Notes: generated from the letters alone by a model not told the origin. A stretch of 64,000 nucleotides of DNA from Altererythrobacter sp. H2 (GCF_035319885.1 NZ_CP141285.1:3108001-3172000), one strand, 5' to 3'; numbered from the stretch's first letter, positions 52,670 to 62,679 are shown. Translations and numbers: made by a program.

Positions 52670-52756
52670 GCTCCTTGCCTTAATGCTGGAGCATTGAACC
52701 GTCACTGAACTTGTACGGTTCCCGCCGTTCACGTTCGGCCTGCCGGAAAAGGCAGC

Positions 52757-52924
52757 TTACTTGATCTTGGCTTCCTTGAACTCGACGTGCTTGCGCGCGA
52801 CCGGGTCATACTTGCGGAAGCTCATCTTCTCGGTGATGTTGCGCGGGTTCTTCTTGGTGACGTAGAAGAAGCCGGTATCGGCGGTGGAGACCAGCCGGAT
52901 CTTGACGGTTGCGGGCTTCGCCAT
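52757..52924 (-). CDS. rpmG: 50S ribosomal protein L33
   Basis: This short 55-residue gene reads [18 protein letters not shown], then [20 protein letters not shown] and ends VEFKEAKIK, the L33 sequence of the Cys-free type. The ATG is preceded by an AGGA site. Confidence 0.98.
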   Translation of the reverse strand: MAKPATVKIRLVSTADTGFFYVTKKNPRNITEKMSFRKYDPVARKHVEFKEAKIK

Positions 52925-53084
52925 GGCGTTTTCCTAAAGTCCTGATGCGGCCGTGGCGGCCGGAAATGCGATAAGGGCGGCACGCGCTGAATTGCACACG
53001 AGCCACCCGGTCGGCGCAGCCCTTGGGCGATTCACCAGTGGAAGTCAAGGTGGCTCGGTGGCAAGGAAAGCCAGATTGGCCGCC

Positions 53085-56000
53085 CTAGTTGCCCACCCCC
53101 TGCACCGCGGCGCCCCATGCACCGCCGATCCATGCGCTCATGTCGGGATCGTCGCTGACCTTCCACGGCACACCGCCGCTGGTCATGAACAGCCGCTCCA
53201 TCTCGGGTCGGGTGAACGGGCGTGAACCGAGGCGGCCGAACACCGCCATCTGGCCGCCGGTCTCGTCCACCCCGCGATCCCGGTCGAGGCCCTTGCTTAG
53301 CGCAATCGCCGGTCCCCTGGTCTTCGACCAGGCGATCAGTTCCGGCTTGGGCGCAGGGCTGAAACCGTAGAAGTTGCGCTGGGTGTCAGGGCTGGTCAGC
53401 TGGAGTACTTTGAGCCCGTTCCGCCCGTCCGCGACATAGGCAAACAGGGTGGCGTTGGTGCTGGCCACCACCACGTCTTCGGCATCGTTGAGCTGCCCGC
53501 CAAGCGTGACCTTCTGGTAGATCTTCGGGCTCTCGGGCCGGGTCACGTCAAGGATCACCAGACCTTCTCCCTTGGCCGCGACATAGGCGTAGGTGCGCGC
53601 GATGTAGATGCGGCGGGCATCGGCCAGCGGCACACTGGCCTGGGGCAGCGGCACGGGGTTGCGCAGCTGGGTCACGTCGAACAGCTTCACCCCTTCGGCA
53701 TCCGACACCCACAGGTAACGGAACTGGATTGCACTGGCTCGCGCATCGCGCAGTTCGCGCACCGCCGCCAGCTGGGGTTTGAGCGGATCGCTCAGATCGA
53801 CCACCACCAGGCCGCGGGCTGCGGTGATGTAGGCCACTTCGCCTGCCAAGTGGATGTGGCGCGCCCCGTTCAGCACGCCGTCCGGATTCCAGGTCACCGC
53901 CCGGCTGATCCGGTTGTTGCGGAATTCGCCGTCGGCAAAGGTGTTGACGTTGACCAGGATCAGGCCCTCTTCGGCATCGGTGACGGCGGCATAGTTGTAG
54001 ATCGGCAGGAACGGCTGTTCCTGATTGGCCTCCTGCATGTCCGGCGTGTTGCGCAACGGGTTGATCGGCTGGTTGGTCGGCAAAGCCATGCAGGTGGCGT
54101 TGGCGCTGGGCACGTGGGCATCATGGCCCAGCTTGCTGAACGGCGCGGTAATGATCCGCTCCGACACGCCCTTGTTGGCGATCGAGGCGACATCGTAGAC
54201 CCGGAAGCCCCCGCGCCCTTCGGCTGCGAACATGTATTCGCCGCGCAGCTGGAGGCAGCCGACCCGGTCCCGCGTGCCTTCGTGGAAATTGAGGAATTCC
54301 TCGAACGGCTTGCTCTCGCCTTCCATGTTTTCATCGAAGGTCTGGCCCCGCACGAAGCTGCCGAGCTCGCGCCCGTGCTCTTCCACGAACGCCTTCCAGT
54401 AATCGGGATAGGCATACTTGTGCAGGTACGAGCCCATCACTGCCTGCGGCTCGTCCCACTCGGTCACACGGATCGCCTCGAAGCCGCCTTCCTGGCCGGT
54501 CCAGGCATTGTAGCCGAGGAAATTCACGAAGTTCGTACCGAGCAGCATGACCTGGGCCATGATCGCGTTGTTGTCGTCCTTGGCCGAAAGGTGACAATCG
54601 GAGCAGGTCTTGGTCTCGGTCAGGCGCACGGTGTGCGGGAAGTGCGGCGCGAAGGCCTGGCTGGAGAAGCCGATCGCGGAGACCGGCGGCTGCTGGATGT
54701 AGATCCGTTCGCGGTTGATGTTGGTCGAGGAAAGTACCAGCGCCGAGGTCGAACGGACCGGGGCAATCTGGTTGCCCTTGGTGGTCTGGTGGCGGCCGAG
54801 CTGGAACATTTCGTCGCGCGCGACCTGCGGGTTGTAGGTTGCAAAATTGCGCGTCTCGCCGCCTTCGAAGTGGTGCAGCTTGGTCTTCCAGTTGGCTTCG
54901 ATGGGCAGATGACAGCCGCCGCACGAGGTGGTCCAGGAGAGGTGGCAAGTGAAGCACGCCATCTCCTCGTCCTTGTGCGCCCGCTCATCCGGCTTGACCC
55001 CGGTGCCGAACTCGAACGCGCCGGTTTCCGCACCATCCTTGCTCATCAGCTTGGCCCGGGCCGACCTGGCATTGAAGCACGGCAAACGAGTGGAACTTTC
55101 CTCGGTCACACAAGGCGGCAGGTCGGTGTCGACACTGTCCCTCGTCAGGCTGACCTGCCATTCAAGCTCCGGATCGACGATCGACCGCTGGATCAGCGTG
55201 CGCCGCCCGCCGATGCCATAGGTCCATTCGAAACGGCGCTTGCCATCGGGGTTGCGCAGCAACGCCAGGTTGTTGCCCTTGGGCGGTGCGGCCGGGCCGC
55301 TGGTCAGCAGGGTGGGATAGGCATCGGCCGTGCCGTGGCAGTCCTTGCACCCGATCTCGATCGCATTGGCCACCTCGCCGTAGATCAGGCCGTTGCCATG
55401 GCTGTCCTGCGCGAAATGGCAGTCAGCGCACTGCATCCCGACTTCGGCATGGATGTCCATCATGTGCACGGTCTTGCCCGGATTGGTCCCGGGCGGGACG
55501 AACTTGCCTTCACCCTTCTTGCGCCACTTCTCGGGATCGTCAGGATCGACGATCTTGCCATAGGCGTCGAGCAGATTGCCCTCCCGGTCACGCTTGAAGA
55601 TGCCGCGGAAGTTCCAGCCGTGGCCATGATAGTCGGCGAACTGGGTTTCCTTGAGCTCGGGGTTGAGGTCGTAGACATTGCGCAGGAAATCGAGATCGCC
55701 CCACAGCCCGCGCGCGGCCGCGCCTTCGGGGTTGCGGTCCAGCACGGCGAACTGTTCCGCGGCGCTGGGATAGCGGTGCTGCTTGTAGAGCCGCTGGTAA
55801 TCTTCGTCCGACATGCCCGGCGGCCTGGGCGCCAGATTGTTCGGGCCCGGCCACATGAAGGGCGCATCGCTCTCGTAATCCCACATCGTGTAGCCGAGGT
55901 AGGAATTCAGGAAGATGTTGGGCTGGTGCATGTGGCAGTTCATGCACTGGGCCGTCGGGATCGAGCGGGTGAAGATATGGCGCAGCGGGTGGCCCTTCTC

Positions 56001-57242
56001 CTTCACCGGAGCTTCGCCGCCATGGCTGTCGTCCGCCCCATGGCTGCTTTCGCCGTGAGCATCATCGCCCGGCTGCCTGACCGCGCCGTGGCCATCATCG
56101 TGCTTTGGTTCGAGCTTGCCCGAAATGGTCGGATCGACCGTCACCGTCTGCCCGTCGCGCCCGTACTTGGCATAGACCGAGGAATGGCGGGGTTCACGGT
56201 CGTTGGCATAGACCACGTGGCAGGCGGCGCAGCCGGAATGGCGATAATCGCCCGGCTGGTCATTGGTGCCCATGAACCACATGAACGGATCGTTGAGGCG
56301 GGTCTTGTGGATGTTGAGCACCGGGATCGCCACCCGCAGGCCGGTGGCCATGCCGCGGTTGGATTGCTTGAGGTCAGGGCGGCCCGGTTCCTCCAGCCGC
56401 TGGATCAGGCCGGTCGGATTGGGCAGGCCGATTTCGGGGAACTGGGTGGCGATGTTGCGGCCGCCGCGCTCGAACACCCGGAACACGTCGCCCGGCGGAA
56501 TCACCTGCCAGGCTGGAAGTGGATAGAGCTCGGCCAGCGCACCGCGTGCTTTCTGCGCCTCGGTCACTGTGCCGGCGGGATTGCCGGGGCTGACCAGCTT
56601 GGCCGCCTTGCCATCGCGGGTATAGGCTTCCCCGAAGACGTAGTTTTTGAAGGGCGCGATTCCGTTGTTGTAGGCCGCCCCGCCCCACAGCATCGCACCG
56701 GTCGCCATGATCGAACGTTCCGCCGCCTCGATCACCGGCATGTGGCACGCACCGCAGGATTCGCGCGCCACCCGGTAGTCGCTCGGATTGACGAAGCGGA
56801 CAAACTCCGGTGCTTCCTTGTTGAGCAGGGTATAGGTCCGCTTGGGGTTGGCGGACGAGGGGAAATGCCAGCTGTCGGGATACTTGGGCAGCACGTGCGC
56901 CGCATCGCGCGCAGCTACATAGGCCGGGTCATCGTGCTCCAGTTCACTGTTGCCACGCACCGCAGCATCGCCCCCGTGGCAATCGACGCAGCCGAGCCGC
57001 ACGGCCGGCGTGGCGTGCATGGTCGGCGCATCGGTCTTGACGTGGCACGAATAGCACCCGTCGGACTTGGCCATCATCTCCGCGACGGACTGCTGGGCCG
57101 GGGCATCGCCCGCACGGACACGGGTGTAATCCCGCTCGACCGACTTTTCCTTTTCGGCAGCGCGGCCCGCGTCACCCATCATCATGGCCCCGCCCGCCAG
57201 GACCAGGGCCATCCAGAAAGCGAAAAGGCGGATCATGCGCAT
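53085..57242 (-). CDS. Large decaheme cytochrome c with C-terminal LVIVD beta-propeller
   Basis: This is a 1385-residue exported protein. A signal peptide (LFAFWMALVLAGGAMMM) precedes ten CXXCH sites: CYSCH (63), CVDCH (85), CGACH, CAACH, CMNCH, CADCH, CKDCH, CFTCH, CGGCH and CSDCH (about 880). A His/Asp-rich insert lies near 385. From about residue 1000 the LVIVD-type repeats appear (GLVVVDLSDPLKPQLA, GVKLFDVTQLRNPV, GLVILDVTRPESPKI, GLKVLQLTSPDTQ), predicting a propeller. No membrane helix follows the signal, so it is periplasmic or surface-exposed. Its ATG overlaps the beta-barrel stop. Possible role: terminal electron exchange with an extracellular or periplasmic acceptor or donor; substrate unknown. 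Confidence 0.9.
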   Translation of the reverse strand: MRMIRLFAFWMALVLAGGAMMMGDAGRAAEKEKSVERDYTRVRAGDAPAQQSVAEMMAKSDGCYSCHVKTDAPTMHATPAVRLGCVDCHGGDAAVRGNSELEHDDPAYVAARDAAHVLPKYPDSWHFPSSANPKRTYTLLNKEAPEFVRFVNPSDYRVARESCGACHMPVIEAAERSIMATGAMLWGGAAYNNGIAPFKNYVFGEAYTRDGKAAKLVSPGNPAGTVTEAQKARGALAELYPLPAWQVIPPGDVFRVFERGGRNIATQFPEIGLPNPTGLIQRLEEPGRPDLKQSNRGMATGLRVAIPVLNIHKTRLNDPFMWFMGTNDQPGDYRHSGCAACHVVYANDREPRHSSVYAKYGRDGQTVTVDPTISGKLEPKHDDGHGAVRQPGDDAHGESSHGADDSHGGEAPVKEKGHPLRHIFTRSIPTAQCMNCHMHQPNIFLNSYLGYTMWDYESDAPFMWPGPNNLAPRPPGMSDEDYQRLYKQHRYPSAAEQFAVLDRNPEGAAARGLWGDLDFLRNVYDLNPELKETQFADYHGHGWNFRGIFKRDREGNLLDAYGKIVDPDDPEKWRKKGEGKFVPPGTNPGKTVHMMDIHAEVGMQCADCHFAQDSHGNGLIYGEVANAIEIGCKDCHGTADAYPTLLTSGPAAPPKGNNLALLRNPDGKRRFEWTYGIGGRRTLIQRSIVDPELEWQVSLTRDSVDTDLPPCVTEESSTRLPCFNARSARAKLMSKDGAETGAFEFGTGVKPDERAHKDEEMACFTCHLSWTTSCGGCHLPIEANWKTKLHHFEGGETRNFATYNPQVARDEMFQLGRHQTTKGNQIAPVRSTSALVLSSTNINRERIYIQQPPVSAIGFSSQAFAPHFPHTVRLTETKTCSDCHLSAKDDNNAIMAQVMLLGTNFVNFLGYNAWTGQEGGFEAIRVTEWDEPQAVMGSYLHKYAYPDYWKAFVEEHGRELGSFVRGQTFDENMEGESKPFEEFLNFHEGTRDRVGCLQLRGEYMFAAEGRGGFRVYDVASIANKGVSERIITAPFSKLGHDAHVPSANATCMALPTNQPINPLRNTPDMQEANQEQPFLPIYNYAAVTDAEEGLILVNVNTFADGEFRNNRISRAVTWNPDGVLNGARHIHLAGEVAYITAARGLVVVDLSDPLKPQLAAVRELRDARASAIQFRYLWVSDAEGVKLFDVTQLRNPVPLPQASVPLADARRIYIARTYAYVAAKGEGLVILDVTRPESPKIYQKVTLGGQLNDAEDVVVASTNATLFAYVADGRNGLKVLQLTSPDTQRNFYGFSPAPKPELIAWSKTRGPAIALSKGLDRDRGVDETGGQMAVFGRLGSRPFTRPEMERLFMTSGGVPWKVSDDPDMSAWIGGAWGAAVQGVGN

Positions 57243-59305
57243 CAGTAAGCCAATGTTACGTTGGCGAGGACGGAGTAGTACGTCTTGTCCTGGCCAAGGT
57301 TGTCAAACAGGTCGCGGAAGCCCTTGCCCGAAACGAGGGCCGCGCCGCTGAGGCGCAAAACGATGTTCTGGGTGGCCTTGGGCCGCCAGATCGCGGCCGC
57401 CGACAGATCCCAGCCGATGTCCCTGGGAATGCTGCCCTCGTTGCGCAGCGCCTGCAGCGTGGCGGTGTTTTCGAACCACAGGTGGTTGGCGTTGGCCGAA
57501 AGGCGGAACTGGGGCGTCAGATCGAAATCGGCCCCGGCCCCGACCAGAATCAGGCCGGGGTTGTTGAAGTTCGACTGGCCCTGCTCTTTCGACGAACGCA
57601 GCGAATTGAGGAGGCCGTTGCGCCCATTGACGCTGATCGCCCGCCCACCCCCGGCAAAGGGGATGGTCTGGCGAATCCAGTAGCTGGTGTCAGCTCCGGC
57701 GAAGACAGGGTTTTCGAATACGGCGTCGAACCCGGTTTCGACATTGTCGTAAGGATCGCCGTCACCACTGCCATAGGCTGCCGAGAGGCGGAACCGCTTC
57801 CAGTCATGGTCATAGCTCAACTCCGCTGCGCCGAAGAAGGCGCGGATTTCGGCCTTCCGGCTGGTGAAGAAGCTGTTCCGGTCTTCCCCCAGCGCCCCGT
57901 AGAGACTGGCGGTCAGGTTGATCCGGCCAATCCGGCCATCGGCATTGTAGCCCAGATAGACCACATCGTATTCGCGCCCGCGCAAATCACCCAGCAGAGC
58001 GGGCCGGATCGGGAAGCCGTTATCGTCGATCGCGACGTCGTTTTTCTCCCGGTTCATGTTGTAGGCAACCGTGATCTGGCTGGTCAGCGCGCGGATCAGG
58101 AAATCCTGCCGATAGACATTGGCGACGAACAGGAAGTCGTTGCGCGGGGCCTGCACCACGCTGTTGAGCCCGCTGTTGGTGTCCTTCTCCAGCCGCCAGA
58201 AGGCCGCGAGATTATACTGGAAGCGGTTGCTGTCACGCGTGCCGAAGAAGCGGATGCCAAGCTGGTTGTCATTGAACAGGAAGCCGCGGAAATCGGCCTG
58301 GAACGGCTGGATCCCGATCCGCATCGAATCGAAATCATAGCGGTCCGACACGTTGCGGAAATGGTAATCGAAGAACGCTTCCTGCACGCCGAGGAAATGG
58401 TCGGTGCGGTGGGTCGGCCTGGTCGGCTCGACGAACAGCACGCGCCGCTCCGGCACGTCCACATGGTTGATATTAAGCGCCAGCGTGACACGGTATTCCA
58501 CGTCTGGCGGCTTGAACGCGGTATTGCCCTTGAGCAGCGCCGCGCCCAGGATGAAGGTCTGCGCCGCGACAATGCTGGCCGTGTTGCCGAACACGTCGAG
58601 CCGGTCCGGATCGGCAGTGGTCTGCACCCCGACCGGGGTTGGAAAGGTGCGCGGTTCGAACACGGTGTCGCTGATCGCGTTGACGACAAAGAACCAGTCC
58701 TTGCCCTTGATCGGCAGCCAGGGAACCTTGTCCGGGTTGATCGGCCGATCACCCTTGTAGGTGTTCTGGTTGTACGGATCCCACCACCGTTCCTTGACCA
58801 GGCCCAGGCTTTCGATCAGCCGCCAGCGGTCTGGCACCGGGATCTGGTCGGTGGGGAAGGCTTCGGGCGGGGGCGCGCGCACCGCCCCTTCGTTGGTCTG
58901 GGTAACCCGGTCAGGCAGTTCCTCGACATATCCGGGCCTGCGGCGACCATCGATCAGTTCGTTGTCCACTGCGGGCGGCTCGGGCGGTTCGACCACGACC
59001 GGCGGCGCTTCCGAGGCTGCGGGCGATTCCACGGCTGGCGGCAGTTCCTGCGGGCCAGCCTGGCTGGTTGCCAGGGCGAGCGTACTGGTCGACGCGCCGT
59101 GGGCAGCACCACCGAACGGGCCGAAAGCTTCGGCAAAGGTGGCGACGGGCGCAAGGGCAGTGACATCGCCCGGCAGCGCGGGCGGGCGGGCGAACCCGGC
59201 AAAGGCATATTCGAACCGCTCAGCTTCGGGAATCACCGGCGGCGGCACATCCTCGGCCATGGCCACGACCGGCAGCACCAGTGGCAGGATAAACGGGGCG
59301 ACCAC
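57242..59305 (-). CDS. Predicted outer-membrane beta-barrel protein linked to the cytochromes
   Basis: This is a 687-residue protein. Signal peptide (VAPFILPLVLPVVAMA), then a Pro-rich linker of about 90 residues, then alternating aromatic-hydrophobic strands (YRVTLALNINHV, FQYNLAAFWRL, ITVAYNMNRE, LTASLYGALG, FRLSAAYGSGDG) and a final aromatic strand VLANVTLAY, as in outer-membrane barrels. I recognise no family. GTG at 59305 abuts the TAG of the preceding gene, and its TGA overlaps the decaheme ATG. The arrangement is like porin-cytochrome conduits, but no similarity to MtrB or PioB is evident. Confidence 0.75.
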   Translation of the reverse strand: MVAPFILPLVLPVVAMAEDVPPPVIPEAERFEYAFAGFARPPALPGDVTALAPVATFAEAFGPFGGAAHGASTSTLALATSQAGPQELPPAVESPAASEAPPVVVEPPEPPAVDNELIDGRRRPGYVEELPDRVTQTNEGAVRAPPPEAFPTDQIPVPDRWRLIESLGLVKERWWDPYNQNTYKGDRPINPDKVPWLPIKGKDWFFVVNAISDTVFEPRTFPTPVGVQTTADPDRLDVFGNTASIVAAQTFILGAALLKGNTAFKPPDVEYRVTLALNINHVDVPERRVLFVEPTRPTHRTDHFLGVQEAFFDYHFRNVSDRYDFDSMRIGIQPFQADFRGFLFNDNQLGIRFFGTRDSNRFQYNLAAFWRLEKDTNSGLNSVVQAPRNDFLFVANVYRQDFLIRALTSQITVAYNMNREKNDVAIDDNGFPIRPALLGDLRGREYDVVYLGYNADGRIGRINLTASLYGALGEDRNSFFTSRKAEIRAFFGAAELSYDHDWKRFRLSAAYGSGDGDPYDNVETGFDAVFENPVFAGADTSYWIRQTIPFAGGGRAISVNGRNGLLNSLRSSKEQGQSNFNNPGLILVGAGADFDLTPQFRLSANANHLWFENTATLQALRNEGSIPRDIGWDLSAAAIWRPKATQNIVLRLSGAALVSGKGFRDLFDNLGQDKTYYSVLANVTLAY

Positions 59306-61276
59306 CTACAGCCCTTCGCACACGTTCTGTGCCGGATCGCCCAGGAACGGAGCGAATGGGCAGCTGATGTAACGCAGGCGCACCGACCGGCCGCCGACAT
59401 TGACCACGATCCGGTCAGCCCGGATCTCTCTGGGCGCATTGCCCAGGCCGCCCGCCCTCAGCCCGCCGTTGTGTGCCCCCAGGAAGCTGACCATATCGTC
59501 CTGGTCGATCCCGTCACCCGACACCCCGATCCCCCCGACCAGCTGGTTGCCGCGATAGATCGGCACTGAGCCGGGGAAAATCTGGATGCCGTTCGCAATC
59601 CGGTTGTTCTGCGCAATGCCGCTGCACCGCTGCGGCGTGTCCGCCGAACCGCCGCTGGTGACGATATGGACGACGTGCTGGACTATGTTGTCGACAATCA
59701 GGTCGCTCTGCAGGCCGACCGCAAAGGGGCTGAAACGGGCAGACTGCTCGACCGAGAGCGGACCCGGGGCCTGCCCCACCTCGCCATCGGGGAAATAGGG
59801 GCGCGACAGGTTGCCGCCCGAACGGTCGGCAAAGGCAAATCCGCCGGTCAGCGCGGCGGGATCGCCAAGGAAGGTCCGCACACGCTGCACATAGGGCGCA
59901 CTGCGTCCGAACGTGCCCAGTTGCGCCGCCGCCGTGGCGCTGGACAGGAACGTGGCCGTGCGGGCCTTCTGCAGGGACACGTCAGTTCCGAACATCGGCC
60001 CGTCTGGCGAGCGGACGATTCCCAGGATCGTGCCCTGCGAATCGACCAGGCTGATGGTCGCCTGCATCCGACTGTCGAGGGGTCGGCGGATCTGCGCCCG
60101 GGCGCGCGAGAGGACGGTGAAGGCTTCTTCGAGGATCGCCCTTGCCTCGGCCTGGGTCAGCGGCTGTGCCACGAACGCCGCGTCGGCCCCGCCACGGACC
60201 GGATAACGCCCGGCACCGGCACCATTGGTCAGCACATAGGCATCGGGCAGCGCGAATTCCGCACTGGTGCTGCGCCGCACACCGGAAGCTTCGCTGCCGT
60301 AGACAGTGCCGGCCCGGATCGTGCCATCGGTATAGCTGGTTACGGCAATCAGGCTGCCCAGTGGGCCGTTGACCGCGCCGAAATTCGATTGCAGGGGCCC
60401 CAGGTCGGACGGCACCATGTCGCTGTAGCGCAAGGTCGTCCCGTCTACCGGGATCCGGTCCGCCAGTATTTCGCCGGGCGGGGCAAACCCCTGCGATCCG
60501 GCCAGTGCGATGGCCTCCTCGCTGTCGACCTCAACATCGAGGATATTGGGGTCAAAGCCGTAGTCGCCATCGCTGACCACGCCGACTCCGCCGACCACGA
60601 CACCGTTCTTGTAGAGCGGGAAACCGCCCGGATCGGCGGACAAGCCAAGCGGCGAACGCTTCGGCCCGATCAATGCCCCGGTGCCGCCCCCGGCGCTGAA
60701 CCGCGCAGAGAGATCGGAACAGGGAAGCTGACTGAACTGCACCCCGAACAGCGGACCGCTCTCCAGCCCGACCGTGGTGGGCGCGGGCGGGAAATGCTCC
60801 TGCACGATCTGGCTGGCCGTGCGGCTGGAGAAGGCGTTGCCACTGCTCGACAGGTAGGCACCGGTTATCGCCTTGGCGATGGCGGCCGCTGCTGCCGGAA
60901 CGTCGACGCCCTGCAGGCCGATCGCCTGCCCGCCCTGCGCAAAGCCGCCGATCTGGCGGGTGCTGACCCGGGTCGTCTGGGGGGAGCCGTTCATCCGGAA
61001 CACCGCCAGCACATTGCCGACCCGATCGACCACCGCGATGGTGGCCGGCTGACCGCGCGTCTGCGCTTCGCCTGCCGCCTGCGCCAGCACCCGCTGGACC
61101 TCCGCGACCGACAGCGATTCCGGTGCCGGGTCGGCAAACAGGCGGCTGCTGGACGGGGGCGGCGGCGGCGGTACAGGCGGGCCGCCGTTGGGCGGCGGGG
61201 CACTGCCGCCACCGCCGCACCCGGCAACCGCCAGCGCCGCGGCCAGGATGACGACAGGTGCAGGCCGGTAGCCCAT
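59306..61276 (-). CDS. Lipoprotein with two GlcG/HbpS-like (haem-binding) domains
   Basis: This is a 656-residue lipoprotein (lipobox LAVAGC) with a Pro/Gly linker and two HbpS/GlcG-type domains. The first begins TIAVVDRVGNVLAVFRMNGSP near residue 80; the second at about 390-600 has ATISLVDSQGTILGIVRSPDGP and ends QLVGGIGVSGDGIDQDDMV. GlcG/HbpS domains bind haem or sense redox in other systems. The ATG overlaps the upstream stop (TAATG) and the stop touches the next GTG, so it is coupled to the cytochromes. Confidence 0.85.
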   Translation of the reverse strand: MGYRPAPVVILAAALAVAGCGGGGSAPPPNGGPPVPPPPPPSSSRLFADPAPESLSVAEVQRVLAQAAGEAQTRGQPATIAVVDRVGNVLAVFRMNGSPQTTRVSTRQIGGFAQGGQAIGLQGVDVPAAAAAIAKAITGAYLSSSGNAFSSRTASQIVQEHFPPAPTTVGLESGPLFGVQFSQLPCSDLSARFSAGGGTGALIGPKRSPLGLSADPGGFPLYKNGVVVGGVGVVSDGDYGFDPNILDVEVDSEEAIALAGSQGFAPPGEILADRIPVDGTTLRYSDMVPSDLGPLQSNFGAVNGPLGSLIAVTSYTDGTIRAGTVYGSEASGVRRSTSAEFALPDAYVLTNGAGAGRYPVRGGADAAFVAQPLTQAEARAILEEAFTVLSRARAQIRRPLDSRMQATISLVDSQGTILGIVRSPDGPMFGTDVSLQKARTATFLSSATAAAQLGTFGRSAPYVQRVRTFLGDPAALTGGFAFADRSGGNLSRPYFPDGEVGQAPGPLSVEQSARFSPFAVGLQSDLIVDNIVQHVVHIVTSGGSADTPQRCSGIAQNNRIANGIQIFPGSVPIYRGNQLVGGIGVSGDGIDQDDMVSFLGAHNGGLRAGGLGNAPREIRADRIVVNVGGRSVRLRYISCPFAPFLGDPAQNVCEGL

Positions 61277-62679
61277 TACCGAAGCGCCCCGATCGCGTTT
61301 GTCGCCGCGCCGAGCGCCGAACGGAACTGCGCCGGGTTGTAGCTTTCCGGTGTGCGGACCGCACCGTAGGCCCGGTTGATGTTGGCGCGGATGCCGGTGG
61401 CTGCACCGGTGGTCACACGGCCATCGCGGACCATCGCGTTGAGCAGGGTATCGACCGCCATCACCGCCTGGGCAGAACCGGTGTAGTCCGTGAAGCGGGC
61501 GGTCAGGGTCCGGTCGGCAATCGCCTGCACTGCGGCGAAGGCATCGCCGCTGCCGAAGCTGCGCGCCGCCAGCGCGTCGGACAGGGCGGCGGCCTCGCCG
61601 CGCAGACGCTGGGCGGCGGCAGTCGCCTCGCCCCGGCCCTGGCCCATGGCGCGGTGGAAGTCCTTGCTGGCGGTCTCGAACTGCGCCGCGCGGCCCGGCA
61701 CGAAGGCCTTGGCAATGGCCGAGAGCATGATGATGTTCTCGTCATTGTAGGGCGCCTGACCGAACGGGATCGGGCGGCCCGGGTTGGTTTCGAAAGTCAG
61801 CTTGCGCTGCGGCCCGTCGTTGATCGAACGATGGCAGCTGTGGCAATCGTAGAAGTAGTACTGCGGGAACACGCCTTCGGCCCCGAACCCGGGGCGGGCG
61901 AACAGGTCGGTCGAGCGGGCGACCGCTTCTGCCTGGCCTACCGCCCACAGGCGGACATTGTCGGTCTTGCCCTTGCGCGCAGCATAGTCACCATCCTCGT
62001 CATGGTGTTGCTGGAGGGCGGAGAACAGGTCGAGCTCGAACGAAACCCGCGGATGACCGGCCGCCATCATCGAATGGGTGACGAACTGGCCTGCGCCGGT
62101 GCTGCCGAAGTGGCAATCGAGACAGACCTTGGCGCGCACCTGCGGGCGCTCGAGCGGGACGAGGCCCGCAGCTATGTTTGCGGCATGGGTCGCAGGTTTG
62201 GCATAGTGCGACGCGAGCCAGCCGGACGACGGGCCGTGGCAGCTTTCGCAGCCGACTCCGTCGGAAATCTGGAAACGCGCGCCCTTGGCGCTGCCGGGTT
62301 CATAGGTGGCATGGCAGCCGAGGCAGGCCGGTGCCGAAGTCGCCGGGCCAAGGCCGAGGCTGTCCGCAATCTGCTTCCCGCGCGGGCTGGCGAGGACGGC
62401 AAAAGCGCGGCTGTGCGCGCCTGCCACGGAGGATGGTTCCTGCCAGGTGGCGATCTCGTCCTGCCGGACGACCGCGCCGTTGCCCTCTGCCCGGCCGTGA
62501 CAGGTGGAACCGGCACAGCTTGCCACGCCTTCATAGCGCGCACCGGCACCCTGGGCCTGAATGGGCGATCCGGGCTGCACCAGCAGCGCGATGGCCGCAG
62601 CCAGAAGAAGCAACCAGCCAAAGCGGCGCGATCCCCCGCCACTTATTCCCCGTCTGGCCCGGTCGAACCGAGTGACCAT
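61276..62679 (-). CDS. Exported multihaem cytochrome c (c554-like)
   Basis: This is a 467-residue periplasmic cytochrome. After a hydrophobic leader (FGWLLLLAAAIALLVQ) it has an unusual CX4CH site (CAGSTCH, residues 55-61) and four CXXCH sites (CLGCH, CESCH, CLDCH, CHSCH). Extra His occur in HSRAF, HYAKPATH, HSMMAAGHPR and QHHDEDG. The C-terminal 150 residues are helical and haem-free. The organisation resembles cytochrome c554-like families, where CX4CH first sites are known. ATG 62679 after GGGGAAGG is preferred to one 39 bases upstream. Confidence 0.88.
   Translation of the reverse strand: MVTRFDRARRGISGGGSRRFGWLLLLAAAIALLVQPGSPIQAQGAGARYEGVASCAGSTCHGRAEGNGAVVRQDEIATWQEPSSVAGAHSRAFAVLASPRGKQIADSLGLGPATSAPACLGCHATYEPGSAKGARFQISDGVGCESCHGPSSGWLASHYAKPATHAANIAAGLVPLERPQVRAKVCLDCHFGSTGAGQFVTHSMMAAGHPRVSFELDLFSALQQHHDEDGDYAARKGKTDNVRLWAVGQAEAVARSTDLFARPGFGAEGVFPQYYFYDCHSCHRSINDGPQRKLTFETNPGRPIPFGQAPYNDENIIMLSAIAKAFVPGRAAQFETASKDFHRAMGQGRGEATAAAQRLRGEAAALSDALAARSFGSGDAFAAVQAIADRTLTARFTDYTGSAQAVMAVDTLLNAMVRDGRVTTGAATGIRANINRAYGAVRTPESYNPAQFRSALGAATNAIGALR

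Noticed and set aside
53850-57248. 1132-codon plus-strand frame opposite the decaheme propeller gene
   Set aside because: It is antisense to ten CXXCH sites and LVIVD repeats; its own translation has no family features.
57482-59569. 695-codon plus-strand frame opposite the beta-barrel gene
   Set aside because: Low-complexity shadow with no motif; the minus strand has a signal peptide and barrel strands.
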